Of a stretch of DNA of 8,273 nt, positions 1 through 6,926 are shown in pieces. The stretch is from an uncultured Flavobacteriales bacterium (GTDB taxonomy: Bacteria; Bacteroidota; Bacteroidia; Flavobacteriales_D; Parvicellaceae): the NCBI GenBank assembly GCA_938084875.1, contig CALKFX010000191.1, forward strand, positions 1-8,273. Direction: 5' to 3'. Under the pieces are notes generated by a model that saw only the letters and a list, made by a program, of their open reading frames with translations, was not told the DNA's origin and made no database searches. Position numbers and translations under genes: made by a program. Numbering within the stretch: the stretch's first letter is position 1; each line of letters opens with the position of its first letter.

Positions 1-1
1 C

Positions 2-82
2 GGGGAAGACTTCGGAATAGTTCAATTTTATTTATGTCTTGTAATTTTTTGTGGAATTTATTTAATAAAGTCTAAAAATTAA
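2..82 (+). CDS. Probable C-terminal tail of a membrane protein (5' end outside window)
   Basis: An open frame enters from the left edge (first whole codon at base 2) and runs 26 codons to a TAA at 80-82. The peptide begins GEDFGIVQFY, continues as a strongly hydrophobic stretch (LCLVIFCGIYLI) and ends in a basic KSKN tail. This is the look of a last transmembrane helix followed by a short cytoplasmic end. Third codon positions are mostly A or T, as in the neighbouring genes. A second frame (bases 1-75, ending TAA at 73-75) is also open, but it looks less like a protein end and has more G/C at third positions. The family cannot be identified from 26 residues. Its stop directly abuts the stop of the leftward M28 gene, so the two would be convergent with no spacer and no visible terminator hairpin. 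Confidence 0.4.
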   Translation, partial: GEDFGIVQFYLCLVIFCGIYLIKSKN

Positions 83-1333
83 CTATAATTTGTTTACTAG
101 TTGCGTAACTAATTTTAGTAATTCATTGGATTTATTTTGTGGTAAGGTGACAGATTTATCTAAAGGATCATGATAAGCTTTAATTCCTCCCATTGTATAG
201 ATAAAAATTGCAGGAACATTTTTTTTTGAAAACCAATAGTGATCTGAGTTTGGAGCCTGGCCTCTAAGTTTAATTTTGGAAAATAAATCATGTTTTTCAT
301 TAATTTTCCCTATAATTTGAACTACTTTTTCTTGTTCAAATGCATTTACAATTGCTATACCATCTTCTCCTGTTCCTACAATATCTAAATTCAATAACAA
401 CTTAATATTTTCTAATTCTATTATGGGATTTTCAGTAAAATATTTTGACCCAAGAAGACCTAACTCTTCTGCTCCAAAACAAATAAAAATAATATTATAT
501 TTTGGTTTGTACTTCATGAAATAGGATGCTAAATTTAATAATGAACTTACTCCACTAGCATTATCATTAGCACCTGGAAATATTACATTTCCCATCATAC
601 CTAAATGGTCGTAGTGTGCTGAAATAATTATGTTCTTTTTTTTTCGCCCCATTATTTTGCCAATAACATTTTGTGTTTCTAGTGACGTAATAAAATTATT
701 TTTGATATCAATTTCAACATTTTTAATCTCCTCTTTTATTATGTCAGGTCTTAGTTTTATGATTGCATTGGAAAGGGTATACTGAGATACTGACCATTGG
801 AGATTTTCAGAACCTATCCATAAAATTGGATATTTCTTATTTAAGACTTTTTTTATCTCATTATAAATTAGAAGAGAATCTTTATTTTCTACGTTGGATA
901 CATCGATTAATAAACATAAATGCTCATTTTTTTTATTTAATGTAAATGATTTCCAATTTCTTAAATTTATTTCTAAAACCTCAAAAATTCCTTGACATGT
1001 TACAGAACCAGGTTCAATTAAATAATCTAATCCTGCAATTAAACTCTGATCGTTAATTTTTAATTTAATATCTGTTGGAAAAGTATTTACATTCGTTTTG
1101 AAATGTTGTAAATACCCGCTACTAGTTATGCTATCAAGACCAATTCTTTGAAATTCATTAGAAATAAATTTTGCTGCTTTTAAATGTCCATTATCAACAT
1201 ATCCTCTACCCTTAAAATAATTGCTACTAAGTGTGTCAACATAATTTTCATATCTAATCCATGAACTGTTAGTGGTCTGAGAAAAAAATGTTGTTACATA
1301 TAAGGAAACTAGTAATAATAAAAACTTAGTCAT
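83..1333 (-). CDS. Exported M28-family zinc aminopeptidase
   Basis: A 416-residue metallopeptidase of family M28, predicted to remove N-terminal residues from peptides outside the cytoplasmic membrane using two zinc ions. Residues 1-18 are a signal peptide (MTKF, a Leu-rich core, then FFSQ, a common cleavage context). There is no lipobox Cys and no obvious C-terminal secretion domain, so a periplasmic location is most likely. The whole metal site is visible: His240 and Asp242 in SAHYDHLG, bridging Asp257 in GANDNASG, catalytic Glu289 and ligand Glu290 in FGAEELGLLGS, Asp317 in LNLDIVG, and His388 in AYHDPLD. Residues about 90-215 form an insert before the catalytic core that may be a reduced PA-like domain (inference). 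The ATG overlaps the stop of the upstream 206-residue gene in ATGA, so translation is probably coupled. The catalytic family is secure; the natural substrate is unknown. Confidence 0.93.
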   Translation of the reverse strand: MTKFLLLLVSLYVTTFFSQTTNSSWIRYENYVDTLSSNYFKGRGYVDNGHLKAAKFISNEFQRIGLDSITSSGYLQHFKTNVNTFPTDIKLKINDQSLIAGLDYLIEPGSVTCQGIFEVLEINLRNWKSFTLNKKNEHLCLLIDVSNVENKDSLLIYNEIKKVLNKKYPILWIGSENLQWSVSQYTLSNAIIKLRPDIIKEEIKNVEIDIKNNFITSLETQNVIGKIMGRKKKNIIISAHYDHLGMMGNVIFPGANDNASGVSSLLNLASYFMKYKPKYNIIFICFGAEELGLLGSKYFTENPIIELENIKLLLNLDIVGTGEDGIAIVNAFEQEKVVQIIGKINEKHDLFSKIKLRGQAPNSDHYWFSKKNVPAIFIYTMGGIKAYHDPLDKSVTLPQNKSNELLKLVTQLVNKL

Positions 1334-1950
1334 TGATTTTGATATCTTCTTTCTACCAAATTAATTAATCTTTTTACTTGATTAGACTTTGGGTTCCAGT
1401 TGTATTTTTTAGACAATGTGTTTTTTAAAAAATCGCTTGCCTGGTCCATATTTTGAAATTCATTTAAATCCTTAATTGCAGTTGAACAAGCCTGACTATC
1501 TCCAGAAAATAAATTTTCTGTAATTAAGTACTTTTCATTAATGCCTATTTCATTGGTTAAATCAGAAATTGATTGTTGACCAAATTGATCGGCTAAAGAA
1601 GTTTGTGGACTATCTGAATGAATTTCATTTACAGACTTAAAATCAGTTGAAATATTTATATCTGCTTTTTCTGTTTTAGCTTCTTCTTCAACAATCACAT
1701 CAATTAAATTAATTTGATTTTCCTCAACATCAGTTGACTCTTCTTTCTTCTTTTGTTCTGAAACCGATTCTTTCTTTGATCCTTTTTCTAGAAGATACTG
1801 CAATATTGCAAGCCTTTCATGTAACTGTCTTGATGAATCCAAAAGAGAAAGAATATCTTCTGAGCTAAGAGCTCCGCTATTTATTTTCAAGACTCCTTCT
1901 TTAAGCTCACTTGCTAAACTTTCTAAGGATTTAAAATTAAACTCTTCCAT
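1330..1950 (-). CDS. Conserved Bacteroidota protein of unknown function (206 aa)
   Basis: No known function. I recognise the C-terminal pattern only as that of hypothetical proteins common in Bacteroidota. There is no signal peptide or membrane segment, so it is probably cytoplasmic. Three parts can be seen. Residues 1-56 are a helical, heptad-like region (ending RQLHERLAILQYLLEKG). Residues about 57-115 are a charged low-complexity linker rich in Lys, Glu and Ser. Residues about 116-206 are a compact domain with SLADQF, SISDLTNEIGINEKYL, LFSGD, a Tyr-Asn-Trp near 183-185, and a closing LVERRY at 198-203. The N-terminal helix may oligomerise (inference). It is the first gene of a leftward pair; its TGA overlaps the ATG of the M28 peptidase by 4 bases, and it is transcribed away from murF-alr. 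The ATG at 1950 sits 18 bases after a promoter-like box. Confidence 0.85.
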   Translation of the reverse strand: MEEFNFKSLESLASELKEGVLKINSGALSSEDILSLLDSSRQLHERLAILQYLLEKGSKKESVSEQKKKEESTDVEENQINLIDVIVEEEAKTEKADINISTDFKSVNEIHSDSPQTSLADQFGQQSISDLTNEIGINEKYLITENLFSGDSQACSTAIKDLNEFQNMDQASDFLKNTLSKKYNWNPKSNQVKRLINLVERRYQNQ

Positions 1951-1968
1951 AATATTAAGATTTCAATG

Positions 1969-1999
1969 CAAAATTCAATATTTTTACATAATGTGAGAA
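1969..1999 (-). promoter_or_regulatory. Candidate leftward promoter of the 206-aa gene / M28 operon
   Basis: Read on the minus strand, TTC (1999-1997) is followed after 20 bases by GAATTTTG (1976-1969). This matches the Bacteroidota pattern TTG-N(about 20)-TAnnTTTG except for one base in each box. The distance from the box to the start codon is 18 bases, identical to that of the stronger candidate before the Wzz gene. It would give a leader of roughly 13 bases. The match is imperfect and the DNA is AT-rich, so chance is possible. Confidence 0.33.
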
Positions 2000-2011
2000 C
2001 TTCTTTATTTG

Positions 2012-2031
2012 AATGTTATCAACATAACATT
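2012..2031. repeat. Perfect 8+8 inverted repeat in the divergent spacer
   Basis: The arms AATGTTAT (2012-2019) and ATAACATT (2024-2031) are exact reverse complements separated by CAAC. The palindrome lies about 60 bases upstream of the leftward start and 40 bases upstream of the rightward TTG start. That position fits an operator read by a dimeric regulator serving one or both divergent units. It is too AT-rich and lacks the U-run expected of a strong terminator. The symmetry is seen directly; a regulatory role is inference. Confidence 0.4.
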
Positions 2032-2071
2032 TTGTTTAATTTATTCGTTCACAAACTATTAGGTCAAAAAA

Positions 2072-4435
2072 TTGCAGATAAACAACTCATATACTCTTCG
2101 AGATATTTATAAAATAACTGGGGGAAAATGTATAGGAAATATTGATTCACCCATTAGTAATGTTCATTATGATAGTAGAAGATTTGTTCAAAATAATGAA
2201 CATGTTTTTTTGGCATTTAAAACAAATTTTAACGATGGGCATAAGTACATTGACCAAGTTTATAAAAATGGAATAAAACAATTTATAACTCATGAAACTC
2301 CTTTAAAAATAAAGAAAGATGCAGGCTACTTGGTGGTTGAAAATACGCTAGTAGCACTACAAAAATGGGCAAACTTCCACAGAAAAACTTTTAAAATTCC
2401 AGTGCTTTCAATAACTGGAAGTTATGGGAAAACAGTTATAAAAGAGTGGATAAATTTTATTGTGCAAGAAAAAATAAATATACTGAGAAGTCCAAAAAGT
2501 TATAACTCACAATTTGGAGCAGCTCTAACCTTGCTTTCTTTAACCAAATATCACGAATTAGCTATCATTGAAACAGGAATTTCTATGCCTGGTGAGATGG
2601 ATTTAATGAAGCAAATGATTGAACCATCTCACGTGATATTGTCTAATATTGGGAAAGAGCATATTGAAAATTTTAATTCAATCGATGAATTACGAATTGA
2701 AAAAGAAAAGATTTTAAAAGGAACAATTCACACTTATTTTAAAAATAACGAATTTAATTTCAAAAGAAAAATTGTAGAAAAAGGACAAGAAATACACTGT
2801 GAATACAACAATGAAAACGAAGTGTTCTTCATTCAACAAAAAGATGAGAACTCTGCCAAAAATTTTATTTGTTGTCTAGGATTTTTAAATCAAATAGAAT
2901 ACGATTCAAAGGATATAAAAGCCTTAAGTCCATATCTCCCTGAAATTGCTTTAAGATTTGAAAAAAAATCTGGAATTAGTAATTCTGTTATTATAAATGA
3001 TTCCTACCAGAATAATTTTCAATCTCTTAAAATTTCTCTTGAAACCTTAAAGTCTGAATGCGGATCCTCTAAAACTATTTTAATTCTTTCGGATTTGAAT
3101 GAAAAAATCCCCAATTATAAAGCTCTTTCTAAGTTAATAGAAAGCTACGAAATAACTCAGTTTATTGGAATTGGGAAGGAACTCTATAAGAACAATAAAC
3201 TATTTCCCAATAAATATTTAATTTTTAGAAACGAATCTGAATTTTTAAAATACTTCAGTAATATTATTTTCAAAGATCATTATATATTAATTAAGGGGAA
3301 AAAAATTGCCGATTTTCAAAAGATTTACTTGAAATTAGAACAGAAAAAACACAATACTGTTTTAGAAATAAATCTTTCTAGCCTAATTAAAAACTTAAAT
3401 TATTACAGAAGTTTACTTGCTCCAAAAACAAAATTACTTGTTATGATTAAAGCAGCTGGATATGGAACAGGGTTAATCGAATCTGCGAAAATATTAGAGC
3501 AAAATCATATAGATTACATAGGAGTAGCCTATACAGATGAAGGTGTAGAACTAAGAGAAAATGGTATAAAGTCTCCAATTCTTGTAATGAATGTAGAACA
3601 AAAATCGATGGATAATTTAATAGAAAATAGATTAACTCCTTCCATTTACGATTTAGATCAATTGGACGAATTCACTAAGAAACTTATCTTAATGGGGATA
3701 AAAAATTATCCTATACACATAAAGTTAAATACTGGAATGAATAGAATGGGATTTGATTCTGTAGATATTAAAAAATTATGTAGCTTCTTAATAAGCCAAC
3801 CTGAAATTATGGTAGAAGGAATTTTTAGTCACTTAGCTGCAAGTGATCATAAAAATGGTAAAAAACTAACTGAAAAACAATTTGATTTATTCAATAGTAT
3901 GTCTTTAGAAATTGAATCTTTATTAGGAATTAAAACAATTAAACATATTCTAAATACATCAGGAATAGAAAATTATCCAAATCAAAGTCTACAAATGGTA
4001 AGACTAGGGATAGGTTTATATGGTGTTTCTAAAACTAAAAAGCTTTCTAATGTAGCATCTTTAGTTTCTAGAATATCAAAAATAAGGACAGTAAATAAAG
4101 GGGATTATATTGGTTATGGTATAAATAATAAATCAGATAGAGAAATAAAAGTTGCAATTGTTCCAATTGGATATGCAGATGGATTTTCTAGATCTTTAGG
4201 GAATGGCAAAGGAAGAGTTTTTATCAATAATGCTATTTATCCAACTATTGGAAATATTTGTATGGATATGCTATTTATAGATATTACTAATTCTAATTTA
4301 AATATAAATGATAGAGTGGAAATATTTGGAAATAACCATTCTATTTTTAAAATGGCAGATGCTGCAGATACAATTCCATATGAGATTATAAGTTCTATTT
4401 CAAATAGAGTAGTTAGAGTTTACCAAAAGGATTAA
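2072..4435 (+). CDS. murF-alr: Bifunctional MurF (UDP-MurNAc-tripeptide:D-Ala-D-Ala ligase) / alanine racemase
   Basis: A 787-residue cytoplasmic fusion joining two steps of peptidoglycan precursor synthesis: PLP-dependent racemisation of L-Ala to D-Ala (C-terminal half) and ATP-dependent addition of D-Ala-D-Ala to UDP-MurNAc-tripeptide (N-terminal half). The MurF half (about 1-425) has the P-loop ITGSYGKT (114-121), RSPKSYNSQFG (139-149), IIETGISMPGEM (165-176), SNIGKEH (191-197), a candidate carbamylated Lys211 and NDSYQNN (309-315). The racemase half (about 428-787) has the PLP lysine Lys460 with Tyr464 (IKAAGYG), Arg558 (MNRMGF), Arg644 (RLGIGLYG), catalytic Tyr682 (GYG), IGYADGFSR (699-707) and CMDM (730-733). 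The start is TTG: an in-frame TAG lies at 2060-2062, and the next ATG is far inside the ligase half. The MurF central domain looks shortened. The same fusion is known in other Bacteroidota. The stop overlaps the flippase start. Confidence 0.95.
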   Translation: MQINNSYTLRDIYKITGGKCIGNIDSPISNVHYDSRRFVQNNEHVFLAFKTNFNDGHKYIDQVYKNGIKQFITHETPLKIKKDAGYLVVENTLVALQKWANFHRKTFKIPVLSITGSYGKTVIKEWINFIVQEKINILRSPKSYNSQFGAALTLLSLTKYHELAIIETGISMPGEMDLMKQMIEPSHVILSNIGKEHIENFNSIDELRIEKEKILKGTIHTYFKNNEFNFKRKIVEKGQEIHCEYNNENEVFFIQQKDENSAKNFICCLGFLNQIEYDSKDIKALSPYLPEIALRFEKKSGISNSVIINDSYQNNFQSLKISLETLKSECGSSKTILILSDLNEKIPNYKALSKLIESYEITQFIGIGKELYKNNKLFPNKYLIFRNESEFLKYFSNIIFKDHYILIKGKKIADFQKIYLKLEQKKHNTVLEINLSSLIKNLNYYRSLLAPKTKLLVMIKAAGYGTGLIESAKILEQNHIDYIGVAYTDEGVELRENGIKSPILVMNVEQKSMDNLIENRLTPSIYDLDQLDEFTKKLILMGIKNYPIHIKLNTGMNRMGFDSVDIKKLCSFLISQPEIMVEGIFSHLAASDHKNGKKLTEKQFDLFNSMSLEIESLLGIKTIKHILNTSGIENYPNQSLQMVRLGIGLYGVSKTKKLSNVASLVSRISKIRTVNKGDYIGYGINNKSDREIKVAIVPIGYADGFSRSLGNGKGRVFINNAIYPTIGNICMDMLFIDITNSNLNINDRVEIFGNNHSIFKMADAADTIPYEIISSISNRVVRVYQKD

Positions 4436-5898
4436 TGAAAAAAAAATTTCTTTCCAATTTAATACTAGTTCTTCTTCTAAATATAGTTATTAAACCTTTC
4501 TATATTATTGGAATTGATGCTGAAATATTAAAAATTACTGAGCAAAATAGTCCAGGTAATTATGGAACTTATTTTTCTTTATTGAGCCTGTCTTTTATTT
4601 TTAATATCATTCTAGATATGGGAGTTAATAACTTTAATACTAGGAACATCGCCCAAAATAATCAATTACTTCAAAAACATTTCTCAAGAATTTTTTCTCT
4701 AAAGGTAATCCTAAGCGCATTTTACATCACTATTCTTTTAATAGTGGGATTAATTTTTGAACTCTCAACAAAGGAAATGAAATGGTTAATTATAATAGGA
4801 TTTAATCAAGTTTTAGTAGCTTTAATTCTATTTATAAGATCCAATTTGTCTGCACTTCTTTTATTTAAAAAAGACAGTATTTTATCTATTACAGATAGAT
4901 TGATTTTAATATTTTTCTGTGGTTATTTTCTATACAGTATTGCTAATAATACTATTGTAACAATTGACTTCTTCATCCTATCTCAAACTGTAGCGTATTT
5001 AATTACTGTTCTTATAGGTTTTTCATTTTTAATAAAACACACCCAATTACCAAGTCTTAAGTGGGATCAACTATTTTTTAAAATGATTGTAAAAAAAAGT
5101 ATGCCTTATGCTCTTTTGATTTTTTTAATGTCCATATACTATTATTCTGATGTGGTGATGGTAGAGAGAATAAGAGGGAATATTGAAGTAGCTAACTATG
5201 CCCATGGTTATAGATTTTTCATGGCTTTTAACATGCTTGGATACCTATTTGCTGGTCTATTGCTTCCAATATTTTCTAAACTTATCAAAGAAAAGCAAAG
5301 TGTTCTTCCTGTTTCTTGGTTGTCGTTCAAGCTAATTTATTTTTTTGCTTTAATTATTTGTGTTACTGTATGGACCTATAAAATGGAAATTCTTAATTGG
5401 AGATATGAAATCAATGGTAGTTCATTAATGCACTCTAGTGAAACTTTTGGATGGTTAATGATTTCGTTTATAGCTGTTTCATGTAACTATATATTTGGGA
5501 CTTTATTAACCGCAAAAGGAAGTATGAAACAATTAAACATATTGGCAGTTTTTGGGATTTTAATAAACATATCTCTAAACTTATTACTTATTCCAGACAA
5601 AGGTTCTTCTGGAGCAGCTTTTGCTAGTGCTTTTACCCAATTTTTTATTCTTATATTTCAAGTAGCTTTATGTTATAAAATATTTAATTTTAAATATAAT
5701 TTACTTCCAATAATTCGGCTTTTTTCATTCACTATACTGTTTATTTCTATGGTCTATACTGTAGAGAACTATCTAATTATTAATTGGTTAGAAAAAATAA
5801 TATTGAATGTAATTGGTGGTGGAATTATTGGTTTATTTTTGAGGGTTATCAATTGGGGCCAGTTTTACAGCCTTTTAAAACACGATAAATACTCTTAA
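4435..5898 (+). CDS. Polysaccharide (Wzx-like) flippase, MOP superfamily
   Basis: A 487-residue inner-membrane protein with about 12-14 hydrophobic segments spread over its full length and short charged loops, the architecture of the MOP superfamily (polysaccharide_synt family). Such proteins move undecaprenyl-diphosphate-linked oligosaccharide units across the cytoplasmic membrane. Family-like signatures are YGTYFSLLSLSFIFNIILDM followed by NNFNTRNIAQ (43-74), MPYALLIFLMSIYYYSDVVM (223-242) and IPDKGSSGAAFASAFTQF (386-403). The ATG shares one base with the murF-alr stop (TAATG) and has AAGGA just upstream (4427-4431), so translation is probably coupled. The following Wzz and O-antigen ligase genes support a surface-polysaccharide role. 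A lipid II flippase is a less likely alternative suggested by the link to murF. Family assignment is firm; the substrate is not known. Confidence 0.88.
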   Translation: MKKKFLSNLILVLLLNIVIKPFYIIGIDAEILKITEQNSPGNYGTYFSLLSLSFIFNIILDMGVNNFNTRNIAQNNQLLQKHFSRIFSLKVILSAFYITILLIVGLIFELSTKEMKWLIIIGFNQVLVALILFIRSNLSALLLFKKDSILSITDRLILIFFCGYFLYSIANNTIVTIDFFILSQTVAYLITVLIGFSFLIKHTQLPSLKWDQLFFKMIVKKSMPYALLIFLMSIYYYSDVVMVERIRGNIEVANYAHGYRFFMAFNMLGYLFAGLLLPIFSKLIKEKQSVLPVSWLSFKLIYFFALIICVTVWTYKMEILNWRYEINGSSLMHSSETFGWLMISFIAVSCNYIFGTLLTAKGSMKQLNILAVFGILINISLNLLLIPDKGSSGAAFASAFTQFFILIFQVALCYKIFNFKYNLLPIIRLFSFTILFISMVYTVENYLIINWLEKIILNVIGGGIIGLFLRVINWGQFYSLLKHDKYS

Positions 5899-5930
5899 TT
5901 TGTAGAGATTCATCCTATAACTTACATTTG
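5899..5930 (+). promoter_or_regulatory. Internal Bacteroidota-type promoter before the Wzz gene
   Basis: In the 50-base gap after the flippase stop, TTTG (5899-5902) is followed after exactly 20 bases by TACATTTG (5923-5930). This is a full match to the Bacteroidota sigma-ABfr consensus (TTG at -33, TAnnTTTG at -7). Transcription would begin near 5935 and leave a leader of about 14 bases before the ATG at 5949. It would allow the Wzz and O-antigen ligase genes to be expressed apart from murF-alr and the flippase. There is no terminator-like hairpin in the gap, so read-through from upstream also seems likely. Confidence 0.55.
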
Positions 5931-5948
5931 TAGAACTAAAATTGAAAA

Positions 5949-6926
5949 ATGAATTCATCCGAAAATCAATCTTACGACTTAATTTCTTTTTTATGGAAAA
6001 ATAAAAATCCATTAATAACAGTTGGAATTATTGCGTTAGTGGCCTCCAGTATAGTCTCTCTTTTAATGGATGAGAAATTTGAATCTACTGTAACACTCTA
6101 TCCTGCAAAGACAAGCTCAGTGACCTTCAATGAAGTAATTACAGAGGACCAAAGCGTTTCTAAATTTGGCGAGAACGAAGAGGCAGAACAAATGCTTCAA
6201 ATTTTAGAATCCAGCAGTATAAGAAGCAAAATTATTGACAAATTTAATCTTCTTAAGCATTATGAAATTGATTTAGAATCCAAATACATCAATACAGATT
6301 TAACCAAAACTTATTTAGAAAATATAAATTTTAAAAGAAATAACAATGGAGCTGTATTAATTACTGTTTTGGATAAGAGCCCTGACACAGCTGCTTTAAT
6401 TGCCAACGAAATTGCATCGTTATTTGACAATACAAAAAATGCAATGATTCATGAAAGAGCTTTGACAGATTTTAAAATTAAAAAAGAAAAACTTGATAAA
6501 ATAATTGCTCAAATGCAGAACCTTAGAGATACTATGTCCAAACTATCTTCTCTTGGAGTAGTTACCAACGATGCCTACAGAGCACTAACTGAAGGCTATG
6601 TGAATTCTAAAGATTCTGAGATGAAAAAATCATTTAAAACTAAAATGACTATGACAGAAAAATACGGCTCTTTACTTAAATCTTTCCAAGTTAAAGTTGA
6701 GTTCCTCTCTGAAAGACTTGCTACAATGGAAACTTCCTACGAACAGGCTGAAAGTGATGCAACCAGCTATCTATCTCATAAATTCATTGTTGAGAAAGCT
6801 TATCCTGCAGAAAAAAAGGCCTATCCAATTAGATGGCTAATTGTAGTCTTATCAACCTTCTCATCTGTTTTACTAGCAATCGTAGGCATACTAGTTAAGA
6901 ACCAAATAGAACTTTTAAAAAATTAA
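5949..6926 (+). CDS. Wzz-type polysaccharide chain-length determinant
   Basis: A 325-residue inner-membrane protein with the Wzz (polysaccharide co-polymerase) plan: a short cytoplasmic N-terminus, TM1 at about 21-40, a large periplasmic region, and TM2 at about 296-317 with a short cytoplasmic end. The N-terminal stretch DLISFLWKNKNPLITVGIIA resembles Wzz family starts, and the segment FESTVTLYPAK (44-54) follows TM1. Residues about 167-200 and 235-270 are helical and heptad-like, probable coiled coils. Pro286 and Pro293 (KAYPAEKKAYPIRW) lie just before TM2, where Wzz proteins carry a Pro-rich motif. There is no Walker A motif or Tyr-rich tail, so it is not a fused tyrosine autokinase. It would oligomerise and set polymer length together with a Wzy-type polymerase. 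It follows its own candidate promoter, and its TAA overlaps the next ATG. Confidence 0.87.
   Translation: MNSSENQSYDLISFLWKNKNPLITVGIIALVASSIVSLLMDEKFESTVTLYPAKTSSVTFNEVITEDQSVSKFGENEEAEQMLQILESSSIRSKIIDKFNLLKHYEIDLESKYINTDLTKTYLENINFKRNNNGAVLITVLDKSPDTAALIANEIASLFDNTKNAMIHERALTDFKIKKEKLDKIIAQMQNLRDTMSKLSSLGVVTNDAYRALTEGYVNSKDSEMKKSFKTKMTMTEKYGSLLKSFQVKVEFLSERLATMETSYEQAESDATSYLSHKFIVEKAYPAEKKAYPIRWLIVVLSTFSSVLLAIVGILVKNQIELLKN

Noticed and set aside
1..75. Alternative + strand tail in the first frame, ending TAA at 73-75
   Set aside because: It is open but has higher G/C at third positions and less protein-like content than the frame starting at base 2. It cannot be fully excluded from so short a stretch.
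763..945. 60-codon open frame on the + strand
   Set aside because: It lies wholly inside the M28 peptidase gene on the other strand, and its product resembles no family I recognise. It is a shadow frame.
2004..2011. TTTATTTG as a rightward -7 box for murF-alr
   Set aside because: It matches TAnnTTTG except for one base, but no TTG lies at the expected distance upstream and it is 60 bases from the start. It is too weak to annotate; the murF-alr promoter remains unidentified.
2016..2024. TTATCAACA, one base from a DnaA box
   Set aside because: It is a single imperfect copy without a cluster of boxes or origin-linked genes, and it falls inside the palindrome. Chance is the simplest explanation.
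4438..4446. Nine-A tract right after the flippase start codon as a switch
   Set aside because: Lys-rich starts of the MKKK type commonly give such runs, and tracts of 8-9 A or T occur elsewhere in the window, so length alone is not a signal.
5949..6926. Wzz protein as a tyrosine autokinase (Wzc-like)
   Set aside because: At 325 residues it ends shortly after TM2, with no Walker A/B motifs and no Tyr-rich tail.
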